From: Pseudomonas pergaminensis
GTDB lineage: Bacteria; Pseudomonadota; Gammaproteobacteria; Pseudomonadales; Pseudomonadaceae
DNA: 64,000 bases
Direction: 5' to 3'
Assembly (NCBI RefSeq): GCF_024112395.2
Contig: NZ_CP078013.2
Span: 3,658,001-3,722,000, forward strand
Positions 50,428 through 59,900 of the stretch are shown here, piece by piece (the stretch's first letter is position 1; each line of letters begins with the position of its first letter). The notes beneath the pieces were generated by a model that saw only the letters and a program-made list of their open reading frames with translations, was not told the DNA's origin and did not search any database. The translations under genes and the position numbers were made by a program.

Positions 50428-51508
50428 GTTCGCCTGGCCGTGGATCTTTGCCCTGTTGCCTCTACCCTGGCTGATGCGCCTGGTGCTGCCGGCCGCCGAC
50501 AGCGGCGAGCCCGCCCTGAAAGTCAGCTACCTCAGCGACCTCGAAGGCCTGGCCCGTCGCCGTGCGCGCGTCAACCTGCCGGGCTGGCGCCAGCAAGCGC
50601 CGTTCGTGGTGCTGTGGTTACTGCTGTTGACTGCCGCCGCGCGCCCGGAATGGCTCGGCGAGCCGCTGCCGATTGCCGCCAGTGGCCGCGATTTGCTGGT
50701 GGCGGTAGACGTGTCCGGTTCCATGGATTTTCCTGACATGAACTGGCAAGACGAAGACGTGAGTCGCTTGAGCCTGGTCAAACACCTGCTCGGCGATTTC
50801 CTCGAAGGTCGCGAGGGTGATCGCGTCGGCTTGATCCTGTTCGGCAGCCAGGCCTACCTGCAAGCGCCGCTGACCTTCGACCGCCGCACCGTGCGCACCT
50901 GGCTGGATGAAGCGCGCATCGGCATTGCCGGCAAGAACACCGCGATTGGCGACGCCATCGGCCTGGCCCTCAAACGCCTGCGCCAGCGTCCGGCGCAGAG
51001 CCGCGTGCTGATCCTCGTCACCGATGGCGCCAACAATGCCGGGCAGATCGACCCACTCACGGCGGCGCGCCTGGCTGCCGAAGAAGGCGTGAAGATCTAC
51101 CCGATCGGCATCGGCGCCGACCCCGAGCAAACTGGCTCACTGGGCATCCTCGGCGTCAACCCGAGCCTGGACCTCGACGAGCCTGCACTCAAGGCCATCG
51201 CTGAAGCCACTGGCGGCCAATACTTCCGCGCCCGCGATGGCGAAGAACTGCAAACCATCAAGGCAACGCTCGACAAACTCGAACCCGTCGAGCAACAACC
51301 CACCCAGGCACGCCCGGCCCTGGCGCTGTACAGCGCGCCGCTGGCCCTGGCGTTGGTGCTGAGTATGCTGCTGGTGATCCAGGAGCGCTGGCCGAACAAC
51401 GCCTTGCAGCGGCTGTTCAACCGGCTCTCGAGCAAAGGGATTTTCCTGCAGCAACACCCGGAATGGCGCCAGCGCTTCAAGCGCCTGCGTTTGCGGAGGC
51501 GTCGATGA
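50420..51508 (+). CDS. VWA-domain membrane protein (BatA-like)
   Basis: A 362-residue protein with an N-terminal hydrophobic hairpin (FEFAWPWIFALLPLPWLMRL, then QAPFVVLWLLLLTAAARPEW), a von Willebrand A domain, and a C-terminal helix (APLALALVLSMLLVIQERWP). The MIDAS site is complete: LVAVDVSGSMDF near residue 96 gives DxSxS, with the later Thr in LTFDRRT and Asp in VTDGANN. It binds a divalent metal and probably a partner protein at the periplasmic face. ATG overlaps the previous gene by 8 bp; its stop overlaps the next start as ATGA. Confidence 0.93.
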   Translation: MFEFAWPWIFALLPLPWLMRLVLPAADSGEPALKVSYLSDLEGLARRRARVNLPGWRQQAPFVVLWLLLLTAAARPEWLGEPLPIAASGRDLLVAVDVSGSMDFPDMNWQDEDVSRLSLVKHLLGDFLEGREGDRVGLILFGSQAYLQAPLTFDRRTVRTWLDEARIGIAGKNTAIGDAIGLALKRLRQRPAQSRVLILVTDGANNAGQIDPLTAARLAAEEGVKIYPIGIGADPEQTGSLGILGVNPSLDLDEPALKAIAEATGGQYFRARDGEELQTIKATLDKLEPVEQQPTQARPALALYSAPLALALVLSMLLVIQERWPNNALQRLFNRLSSKGIFLQQHPEWRQRFKRLRLRRRR

Positions 51509-53244
51509 TCGACCTGTGGCCGCACTGGTTCCGTCCCTGGTGGCTGTTGCTGCTGCCGTTGCTCGGCTGGTTGCTGTGGCACCTGTGGCACCGGCAAAAG
51601 CGTGCCGGGCGCTGGCAGATGATCCTGCCGCCGGCCTTCCACGCCGACCTGCTCAGCGGTGGCAGCGGGCGTGAGAGCAAAACGCCGTGGGTGGTGCTCG
51701 GCATTGCCTGGCTACTGGCAGTGCTGGCGTTGCTCGGCCCCAGTTGGCAGCGCGTTGAGCAGTCCAGTCAGAAGCCATCCGACCCGTTGGTAGTGCTGCT
51801 GGAACTGACCCCGGAAATGCTCGCCACCGACAGCCCGCCCAATCGCCTGGAGCAGGCACGCCGCAAGCTGTATGACCTGTTGCAGGCGCGCACCGACGCG
51901 CAAACCGCCATCGTCGTGTATGCCGGCAGTGCCCACACCCTGGTGCCGCTGTCGGACGACCTGGCCACCAGCCGCAACCTGCTGGAAGCCTTGCGCCCAT
52001 CGATCATGCCCGAGGCTGGCCACCGTGCCGACCTGGCTGTCGAGAAAGCCCTTGGCCTGCTCAAGCAAGGCGGGCTCGGCCAGGGGCGCCTGTTGCTGAT
52101 CGGTTCCTCGCTGTCCAAACAGGAACGCCAGGGCATCCGCCTGCTGCTGCAAAGCGGCCAGGCGCCGAGCTTGTCGATCCTTGGCATCGGCAGCCGTGAG
52201 GGCACGCCGGTGACCCAGGAAAGCGGCGAGTTCCTCAAGGACGAACAAGGCGCGATCCTGGTGCCACGCCTGGACAGCCCGACCCTCAAGGCCTTCGCCA
52301 GCGAAATGGGCGGCCGCTACCGCGCTGCGCGCCTGGACGACAAAGACCTGCGCCAGCTCGGCGTGCTGGACCCACCGCAAACCTTGCGCAACGACGGCCA
52401 ATTGCTGCACCTCGACACCTGGGCCGACCAGGGTTACTGGCTGCTCCTGCCGCTGTTGCTGCTGGCCGCTTGCGCTGGCCGGCGCGGCTGGTTGTTCTGC
52501 CTGCCGCTGTTGCTGTTGACTGCACCGCAACCCAGCTACGCCTTCGGCCTGCAGGACCTGTGGCTGCGTCCGGATCAGCAAGGCCAATATCTGTTGAAGA
52601 AAAAACGTCCCGCCGAAGCCGCCGAACACTTTGAAGACCCGCAGTGGCAAGGCGTGGCGCTGTACGAGGCCGGCAACTATGCCGAGGCTATCAAGCGTTT
52701 CGCCGAAGGCAATGACGCCTACTCCCACTACAATCGTGGGAATGCCCTGGCCAAGTCCGGTGAATTGGAAGCGGCGATCGACGCCTACGAGCAAGCACTC
52801 GAAGCCCAGCCCGACCTGCAACCGGCGCTGAAAAACAAGGCGCTGGTGGAAACCCTGATGCAGGAACAGGCCGAGCCTGAGCCCACTAAACCGGCAAAAA
52901 ACGAGGATGACGAAACCACCCAACCCGGCCAAACTGCGCAACCGGGCGCCACTGGGCAAAACGCCACGGGTGGCGAGCAGTCGTCACAAGGCCAGGGTGA
53001 AGCCGGCACTGGCGACACCCAGACGGGCAACACGCCGCAAACCGCGGGCAATGAGGTACCGGGCAGTGAGCTGGGCGACGAACAGACCACCACCCCGCCG
53101 CTGCGTCCCAATGATGCCAGCCTCGACGGTGAACACCGCCAGGCCCTGGAGCAATGGCTGCGAGAGATCCCGGACAACCCCGGCGAACTGCTGCGCCGCA
53201 AATTCTGGTACGAACAGCAACAACATCAGGACAAGACTCGATGA
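51505..53244 (+). CDS. VWA/TPR membrane protein (BatB-BatC fusion type) with degenerate MIDAS
   Basis: A 579-residue protein. N-terminal helices (FRPWWLLLLPLLGWLLWHLW and VVLGIAWLLAVLALLGPSWQ) precede a VWA domain, a third hydrophobic stretch near residues 310-345, TPR repeats (EAGNYAEAIKRFAEGNDAYS, HYNRGNALAKSGELEAAIDA) and a Gly/Gln/Thr-rich low-complexity tail. The MIDAS position reads LLELTPEML instead of DxSxS, so metal binding in the usual way is unlikely. It joins the BatB and BatC roles in one chain. GGAGG 6 nt upstream supports the ATG at 51505. It overlaps both neighbours by 4 bp. Confidence 0.9.
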   Translation: MIDLWPHWFRPWWLLLLPLLGWLLWHLWHRQKRAGRWQMILPPAFHADLLSGGSGRESKTPWVVLGIAWLLAVLALLGPSWQRVEQSSQKPSDPLVVLLELTPEMLATDSPPNRLEQARRKLYDLLQARTDAQTAIVVYAGSAHTLVPLSDDLATSRNLLEALRPSIMPEAGHRADLAVEKALGLLKQGGLGQGRLLLIGSSLSKQERQGIRLLLQSGQAPSLSILGIGSREGTPVTQESGEFLKDEQGAILVPRLDSPTLKAFASEMGGRYRAARLDDKDLRQLGVLDPPQTLRNDGQLLHLDTWADQGYWLLLPLLLLAACAGRRGWLFCLPLLLLTAPQPSYAFGLQDLWLRPDQQGQYLLKKKRPAEAAEHFEDPQWQGVALYEAGNYAEAIKRFAEGNDAYSHYNRGNALAKSGELEAAIDAYEQALEAQPDLQPALKNKALVETLMQEQAEPEPTKPAKNEDDETTQPGQTAQPGATGQNATGGEQSSQGQGEAGTGDTQTGNTPQTAGNEVPGSELGDEQTTTPPLRPNDASLDGEHRQALEQWLREIPDNPGELLRRKFWYEQQQHQDKTR

Positions 53245-54881
53245 GCCGCCGCACCACCCTACTGCTCCTGCTCGCCTTGTCGGCAGGCCACGCCCAGGCG
53301 GCGAACCTGACCGCCAGCGTCGACCGCAGCCGCCTCAACTCCGGGGAAACGGTGGAACTGACGGTGGAATCCAGCGATGTCACCCAGTTCGGCAAGCCGG
53401 ACCTTGCGCCCCTGGATGCGCAGTTCGAAGTCAGCGGCACCCGCCAGATCAACCAGCTCACCACGTTAGGTGGCGATAACCACGCCACCACACGCTGGAT
53501 CATCACCCTGCTGCCCAAGGAAAACGGCACGGTGGTCATCCCACCCCTGCAGGTGGGCGAGTACAAGACCCAGCCGATCAGCCTGCAAGTCATGGAGACC
53601 GCCAGCCAGAACACCGCCGCCGAGCTGGCGCCGGTGTTTGTCGAGGCCAACCTCGACCAGACCAGCGTCTACGTGCAGGCCCAGGCACTGTTGACGGTGC
53701 GCGTGTACCACTCGGTGTCGCTGTATGACGACAGCAGCCTCACGCCTTTGCAGATTGCCGATGCACGCGTGGAGCAGTTGGGCGAGTCGCGCACCTACGA
53801 GAAGGTGATCAACAGCATCCGCCATGGCGTGATCGAAACCCGCTACGCGATTTACCCGCAGCACAGCGGCACCCTGGCGATCCCGGCACAGACCTTCAGC
53901 GCGACGCTGGTGGAGTCGCGCCCGGCCCAGGAAAACACCCTGCAGGGCACCAAGCCCGGCAAGCTGATCCACGTCAGCTCTGCGGAGTTGCCCCTGGTGG
54001 TCAAACCCAAACCCGCGCTGTACCCGGCGGATACGCCCTGGTTGCCGGCGCGCAGCCTGACCCTGAGCGAAAACTGGAACCCGGAGCCTGAGCACGTGCA
54101 GGTCGGCGATTCGCTGACCCGCAGCCTCACGGTCAAGGCCGAGGGCCTGTCCAGCGCGCAACTGCCGGCCCTGCCCAGCACCGACATCAGCGGCTTGCGC
54201 CGCTACCCGGACCAACCGGTGCTCGGCAACCAGACCAATGACCGCGGCCTGATCGGCAGCCGTGAAGACCGCGAAGCCCTGGTGCCCAACCGCGCCGGCG
54301 CCCTGGAGCTGCCTGCCGTGGACGTGGTGTGGTGGAACACCCACGAAGACCACCTTGAGCGCAGCAGCTTGCCGGCCCGCACTCTGCAGGTTGCCATCAA
54401 CCCGAGCCTGGCCGTGGATACCCCCGCCACGCCAACGGTGATCACCGCGCCGGATGATGAACGCCTGTGGCTGTGGCAACTGAGCACATTAATCCTCGCC
54501 TGCACCACATTGCTGGGATTTGGCCTCTGGTGGCGCGCGCGTCGCCAACCCGCTGTGCAACGCGCCGCGCAAACCGGCCCAAGCCCACGCACCCTGCTCG
54601 ACGACCTCAAGCGTGCCACCCAGGCCAATGACCCGCAGGCCACCCGCCAGGCCCTCGACGCCTGGGCTCGCCAGCAGCCGGAAACGCTGGCCGATATGGC
54701 GGCGCGGTTCGTGCCGCTGTCGGATGCGCTGGATGGGTTGAATGGTGCGCTGTACAGCGAGAGTGGGCATTTCTGGCTGGGCGAAGACTTGTGGCGTGCA
54801 GTCAAGGCCATTCCGGTGGCTGAGCGTGAACAAGACCCGGCGACGGATACCACGAGTTTGCCGCCGCTCTACCCCAAGTAA
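53241..54881 (+). CDS. BatD-like protein
   Basis: A 546-residue protein with a signal peptide (MSRRTTLLLLLALSAGHAQA), several Ig-like beta domains (NLTASVDRSRLNSGETVELT, SQNTAAELAPVFVEANLDQT, PLVVKPKPALYPADTPWLPA), a transmembrane helix near residue 425 (LSTLILACTTLLGFGLWWRA) and a cytoplasmic tail. BatD (DUF7939/oxygen-tolerance) proteins are part of the Bat complex in Bacteroides and spirochaetes; disruption affects growth and stress tolerance there. It ends the six-gene operon. The start at 53241 overlaps the previous stop; the longer frame from 53154 was rejected. Confidence 0.92.
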   Translation: MSRRTTLLLLLALSAGHAQAANLTASVDRSRLNSGETVELTVESSDVTQFGKPDLAPLDAQFEVSGTRQINQLTTLGGDNHATTRWIITLLPKENGTVVIPPLQVGEYKTQPISLQVMETASQNTAAELAPVFVEANLDQTSVYVQAQALLTVRVYHSVSLYDDSSLTPLQIADARVEQLGESRTYEKVINSIRHGVIETRYAIYPQHSGTLAIPAQTFSATLVESRPAQENTLQGTKPGKLIHVSSAELPLVVKPKPALYPADTPWLPARSLTLSENWNPEPEHVQVGDSLTRSLTVKAEGLSSAQLPALPSTDISGLRRYPDQPVLGNQTNDRGLIGSREDREALVPNRAGALELPAVDVVWWNTHEDHLERSSLPARTLQVAINPSLAVDTPATPTVITAPDDERLWLWQLSTLILACTTLLGFGLWWRARRQPAVQRAAQTGPSPRTLLDDLKRATQANDPQATRQALDAWARQQPETLADMAARFVPLSDALDGLNGALYSESGHFWLGEDLWRAVKAIPVAEREQDPATDTTSLPPLYPK

Positions 54882-54913
54882 CCGCAACCTCCCTGACACC
54901 ACACACATCAAAA

Positions 54914-54994
54914 ATGTGGGAGCGGGCTTGCCCGCGAATACGGTGTGTCAGATAAAGATACATCGACTGATACACCGCATTCGCGGGCAAGCCC
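54914..54994. repeat. REPIN after the Bat operon
   Basis: Arms ATGTGGGAGCGGGCTTGCCC and GGGCAAGCCCGCTCCCACAC frame GAATACGGTGT and its near-complement. It starts 33 bp after the BatD stop and may protect or end the Bat mRNA. Confidence 0.9.
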
Positions 54995-55135
54995 GCTCCC
55001 ACACTTGATCTCCATCGTTCGGTTGACATGCATTGTCAAAGGCCAGCAATCCATATCGCTTTAATTTGCAGGAAGTTTCCTAGACAATCCCACGGCCTTG
55101 CGCCTGCTCACTCCACTGGCTAGCCTTCGCTCCGT

Positions 55136-55286
55136 CGCTGCACATCAGCGATCAGGGGTGAGATCCTGTGAACAGGAAGCCAAGCGCCACAACCGCGAGC
55201 AACATGCTTTATGGCGGCTGTGTGCGGGCGGACTTCGGTCCGACCGGTTGCTCCTGCCCGGTAATCTCACCCCGCACATAGCTGCC
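55136..55286 (+). ncRNA. Structured leader with two mutually exclusive long helices
   Basis: Helices seen: CGCTG/CAGCG (55136-55140, 55146-55150); A: GGGGTGAGAT (55155-55164) with ATCTCACCCC (55264-55273); CCTG-TGAA-CAGG (55165-55176); C: GAGCAAC (55197-55203) with GTTGCTC (55247-55253); a UUCG tetraloop hairpin CGGAC-TTCG-GTCCG (55229-55242); and B: 55213-55228 with 55271-55286, 16 bp with two G-U pairs. B competes with A and crosses C, so two folds are possible. It ends 60 nt before a small gene. With the REPIN it fills the 465-bp gap 54882-55346. Confidence 0.65.
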
Positions 55287-55346
55287 ACCTTTTGTCGAGT
55301 GAGATCGCCAAAAGAATGGCTCCCAACTTTGTCAGGAGATCCATTC

Positions 55347-55577
55347 ATGAACAAAATCGTCCCCAGCCCACCGCCCACCTTCACCGTGCACCACGACCTC
55401 AGCTTCGAAGACGCCCTCGCCCAGATCTGCGACCTGCTGCGTTGCGCAGCCGCGACCGCTGCGGGCACCACCCAAACGCTAAGCAGTGATCAGCGCCATA
55501 TGGCGGGCGCCACCGAGCACCTGATCAACAGTGCCAGAGCCCTGGCCGACCGAGCGCTGGACTGTCTGCACGCGTAA
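55347..55577 (+). CDS. Small DUF3077-like protein
   Basis: A 76-residue cytoplasmic protein. The body, FTVHHDLSFEDALAQICDLL followed by a helical HLINSARALADRALDCL end, resembles the DUF3077 group of short Pseudomonas proteins (related in style to DUF6124), with no known function. AGGAG lies 8 nt upstream of the ATG, a strong site; the longer in-frame reading from 55098 would translate the structured leader and was rejected. It stands alone between the leader and a REPIN. Regulation by the leader RNA is the main clue to its role. Confidence 0.7.
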   Translation: MNKIVPSPPPTFTVHHDLSFEDALAQICDLLRCAAATAAGTTQTLSSDQRHMAGATEHLINSARALADRALDCLHA

Positions 55578-55580
55578 CCC

Positions 55581-55670
55581 CTGTGGGAGCGGGCTTGCTC
55601 GCGAAAGCGGTGTGCCAGGTAAAAATGCACTGACTGACACACCGCTTTCGCGAGCAAGCCCGCTCCCACA
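55581..55670. repeat. REPIN before sbcD
   Basis: CTGTGGGAGCGGGCTTGCTC and GAGCAAGCCCGCTCCCACAT frame GCGAAAGCGGTGTG and its complement, giving a long near-perfect hairpin. It starts 3 bp after the stop of the small gene. Confidence 0.9.
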
Positions 55671-55752
55671 TTGGATCTGTGTCACCCACAGGCACCAGGT
55701 GTGCTTTTACAGGTAAACTCCCCTCCTTTTCATCCTTTCCACGGAGTTCGCC

Positions 55753-56994
55753 TTGCGTCTGTTTCATACCTCCGACTGGCACCTGGGCCAAAACCTTCAT
55801 GGCCAGGAACGCGACTTCGAACACGCCTGTTTCCTCAAATGGCTGTTGGTCCAATTAAAGGACCATCAGCCGGATGCGCTGCTCATCGCCGGCGATATCT
55901 TCGACACGGTCAACCCGCCGCTCAAGGCGCAGGAACGGCTGTATGACTTCATCATCAGCGCCCATGAACAAAACCCGAAACTGACCATCGTGATGATCGC
56001 CGGCAACCACGATTCCGGCTCGCGGATCGAACTGCCCGCGCCGTTGATGCGTCGCCTGCGTACCCACGCGCTCGGCCGCGTGCTGTGGCTGGATGACGGC
56101 CAGCTGGACGCCGAACGCCTGCTGATCCCGCTGCCGGATGCCAAGGGCAAGGTCGCCGCCTGGTGCCTGGCCCTGCCCTTCCTGCGCCCGGCGGAAGTCA
56201 CGGGGGCACACCTGGGTGACGATTACCTGCACGGTATCGGCCAGGTGCATGAAGGGCTGATCGCCGCCGCCAACGCCAAGCGCAAAAAAGGCCAGGCGCT
56301 GATCGCCATCAGCCACGCGCACATGGCCGGGGGCTCGGTGTCGGAAGACTCCGAGCGCAGCCTGATCATCGGCAATGCCGAGGCGTTACCGGCCAAACTG
56401 TTCGACAGAAGTGTCGCCTATGTTGCCCTCGGCCATTTGCACAAGCCGCAAAAGGTCAATGGCGAAGAGCGCATTCGCTACAGCGGCTCGCCGATTCCAC
56501 TGTCGTTTTCCGAAATCGGCTACAAACACCAGGTTCTCGACGTGACGTTCCAGGGCCAATGCCTGGTAAGTGTCGAACCGATCCTGATCCCCCGCTCGGT
56601 CGACCTGCAACGCCTGGAAGCCGCCCCACTGGCGGACATCCTCACGGCGCTGGCCGACTTGCCAGACGTCGACCTGCTCGCCGAAACCCAGCGCCATCCC
56701 TGGCTGGAAGTGCGCGTGCGCCTCGACGAGCCGCAGCCCGACCTGCGCCAGCAGATCGAAACCGCACTGCAAGGCAAGGCCGTGCGCCTGGTGCGCATTG
56801 CCGCCGAGTACGCCGGCAAACGCGGCAGCGACGACACGGACGATGAGCGCCTGATCGAACTTGACCAGCTCACGCCCCAGGAACTGTTCAGCCGTGCCTG
56901 GCAGGACAGCTACGGCAGTGAAGTGGATGAACAGACCTTGAAGGATTTCGCCGTGCTGCTTCAGGAAGTGCAACAGGAGGCTGAACAGCCATGA
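55753..56994 (+). CDS. sbcD: Exonuclease SbcD subunit
   Basis: A 413-residue nuclease subunit of SbcCD (the bacterial Mre11). Phosphoesterase motifs are all visible: LFHTSDWHLGQNLHGQERDF, ALLIAGDIFDTVNPPLKAQE, IVMIAGNHDSGSRIELPAPL, ISHAHMAGGS and VALGHLHKPQKV, which bind two Mn2+. The complex cleaves DNA hairpins and blocked ends. The start is TTG at 55753, with GGAG 7 nt upstream; no ATG fits the conserved N-terminus. The stop overlaps the sbcC ATG (ATGA). Confidence 0.95.
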   Translation: MRLFHTSDWHLGQNLHGQERDFEHACFLKWLLVQLKDHQPDALLIAGDIFDTVNPPLKAQERLYDFIISAHEQNPKLTIVMIAGNHDSGSRIELPAPLMRRLRTHALGRVLWLDDGQLDAERLLIPLPDAKGKVAAWCLALPFLRPAEVTGAHLGDDYLHGIGQVHEGLIAAANAKRKKGQALIAISHAHMAGGSVSEDSERSLIIGNAEALPAKLFDRSVAYVALGHLHKPQKVNGEERIRYSGSPIPLSFSEIGYKHQVLDVTFQGQCLVSVEPILIPRSVDLQRLEAAPLADILTALADLPDVDLLAETQRHPWLEVRVRLDEPQPDLRQQIETALQGKAVRLVRIAAEYAGKRGSDDTDDERLIELDQLTPQELFSRAWQDSYGSEVDEQTLKDFAVLLQEVQQEAEQP

Positions 56995-59900
56995 AGATCC
57001 TCGCCATCCGCCTGAAAAACCTCGCCTCCCTGGCCGGCCCGTTTGAGATCGACTTCACCGCCGAGCCCCTGGCCAGTGCTGGGTTGTTCGCGATTACCGG
57101 GCCAACTGGCGCCGGTAAAAGCACCCTGCTCGACGCACTGTGCCTGGCGTTGTTTGGCGCGGTGCCACGCCTGGGCGATACCGGCCAGGCGAAGATGCCA
57201 GATGCCGACAGCGATATTTCCATCGGTGACCCACGCACCCTGCTGCGGCGCGGCACCGGTGGCGGTTATGCCGAGGTGGATTTTGTCGGCGTCAACGGCC
57301 GTCGCTACCGTGCGCGCTGGGAAGCCAATCGCGCCCGCGACAAGGCCAGCGGCAAGTTGCAGAACAGCCGCCAGAGCCTGCTGGACCTGGACAGCGACCA
57401 ATTGCTGGCCAGCCAGAAAACCGAATACAAGACTCAGCTGGAACTGGCCCTGGGCCTGAACTTCGAACAGTTCACCCGCGCCGTGTTGCTGGCGCAAAGC
57501 GAGTTCAGCGCCTTTCTCAAGGCCAACGACAACGAACGCAGCGAACTGCTGGAAAAACTCACTGACACGGCCCTCTACACCCAGCTCGGCCGGCGCGCCT
57601 TCGACAAGGCCAAAGAGGCCAGGGACGCCCACAAGCAGTTGCAGGACCAGGCCACCGGCGTGGTGCCCCTGGCGCCCGAGGACCGCGCCGAACTGGATCA
57701 GCAATTCGACGCCGCGCAACAACAGCTCAAGGCTGAGCAAGCACAACTCAAGCAGCTTGAACTTCAGCACACCTGGCTCAAGGAACTGCGTGAATGGCAG
57801 GAACGCCAACTCGCCGCTAACGAACAGCTGCAACGCGCGCAGTCCGACTGGGACAACCAAGGGCCGCAACGCCAGGACCTGAGCCGCCTGGACCAGTTGG
57901 CACCGCAACGTCATCAATTCGCCCGCCAGGCCGAACTCAGCACGCTGCTCACCCCCCTGGCCGCGCAAATCCAGCTGCATACTCAACAACAAGCCGACCT
58001 GCATGCCCGCCAGGAACAGGCCCAGCAACAGCTCGCCAACGCACAGAGCGCATTGGCGCAAGCCCTGAAAAACCAGGGCGATGCCGTGCCGTTGCTGCGC
58101 CAGGCATTTGAGCAGCAAAGCACCCTCGCCCACTTGAGTCAGGCACTGGCCAAGCGCACCGAGGACACACAGCAGCACGAACAGGCCTGGGCCGAAGGCC
58201 AGGCCCTGCTCAACGGTTTGCAGGAAAAACAGGGCCAGGTCGCCGAACGCCTGCAACGCCTGAGTGCCGAGCTTGAGAGCAGTGCCGCCCTCGCGCCATT
58301 GGGCGATGCCTGGAACGCCTACCGCGACCGCCTGCAACAGTTGGTGCTGATCGGTAATCGCCTGAACAAGGGTGAGGCCGAACTGCCGCAATTGGAACAG
58401 CGCGCCACCCTTGCCGCCGAACAGTTCACCCAGCAACGCGAAGCGCTGGACCTGCTGTACCAGGAAGCGGGCGCCGAACCCCACGCCGTGGCCGAGCAGA
58501 TCCAGTTGCTGGCCAGTCTGCTGCAGGACAATCGCAAACAGCAGCGCGCCTTCGAAGACCTGACGCGCCTGTGGGACAGCCAGCAGCAACTGGACCTGCA
58601 CGCCAGCACACTGACGCAAAAGCTCACCGATGCTCAACAAAAGCGCGAGCAACTGAACCAGACCGGCCTGCAGACCAAAGCTGAGCTGACCGTTGCCGAA
58701 CAGACCCTGACCGTGACCAAGCAACTGCTGGAACGCCAGCGCCTGGCCCGCAGCGCGAGCGTCGAGGAATTGCGCGAGCAGTTGCAGGACGATCAGCCCT
58801 GCCCGGTGTGCGGCAGCCATGAACACCCGTACCACCAGCCCGAAGCCCTGCTGCAAAGCCTCGGTCGCCATGACGAAAACGAAGAAGCCACGGCGCAGAA
58901 AGCCGTCGATACCCTCAAGGAGACACTCACCGAGCTGCGCGGTGAAGTGGGTGGCCTGATCGCCCAACAAAAGGAATACCTGCACCAGCAGGAGCAGTTG
59001 GCGACGCAACAGCAAGCACTCAAACCCAGCCTGGATGCGCACCCGCTGGCCGCCGCGTTGTTCAACCAGGACGCCGCCAAACGCAGCGCCTGGCTTGACC
59101 AGCAACTGAGCCAACTGACCCAGAGCATCACTCAGGACGAGCAGCGTCAAGGCGCCCTGCTCAACCTGCAACAAAATGCCGGCCGCTTGCAGCAACAATT
59201 GCAGGCTGCCCAGGAAGCGAGCCAGCAGTCGCGTCAATTGCTGGTGGACCAGCAGCGTGAACTGGCCAGCGACCGCGAACGCCTGGAGCAGGAACTGAAC
59301 GCGTTCACCGGCCTGTTGCCTGCCGATACCCTGGAAGGTCTGCGCGCCGAGCCAGCCGCCACGTTCATGCAGTTGGACCAGCAGGTCAGCCAGCGCCTTG
59401 AACAGCTGGGCCATCAACGTGATGAGCTGGCCGAGCAACAAGAGCGTCAACAGGTCATCGAGAAAGAACAGACCCATCAGCAGCATCGCCAGCAACAACG
59501 CGACGCACTGATTCAGCAGGTTACCGAGCTGGCTGCACAACAACAGGCCGGCCAGGAAAAGCTCAGCGCATTGCTCGGCGAGCACAGCACTGCCGAGCAG
59601 TGGCAGCATCACCTGGATCAGGCCGTGACCCAGTCGCGCGACAGCGAGGCCGATGCCAACAAACAACTGCAAGCGCTCCACAACGCGCTGATCCAACTGG
59701 CCGGCGACCTCAAGTCCCAGCAGGAACGCGAACAGGCCTTGCAGGCCGAGCAACAGACCCTCGACACCCGCATCAGCGAGTGGCGCGCCCTGCACCCGGA
59801 ACTTGACGACGCAGGCCTCAACCGTTTGCTCGGCTACGATGACGCCCAGGTCAGCCAACTGCGCCAGCAGCTGCAGCACAGCGAAAAAGCCGTCGAACAG

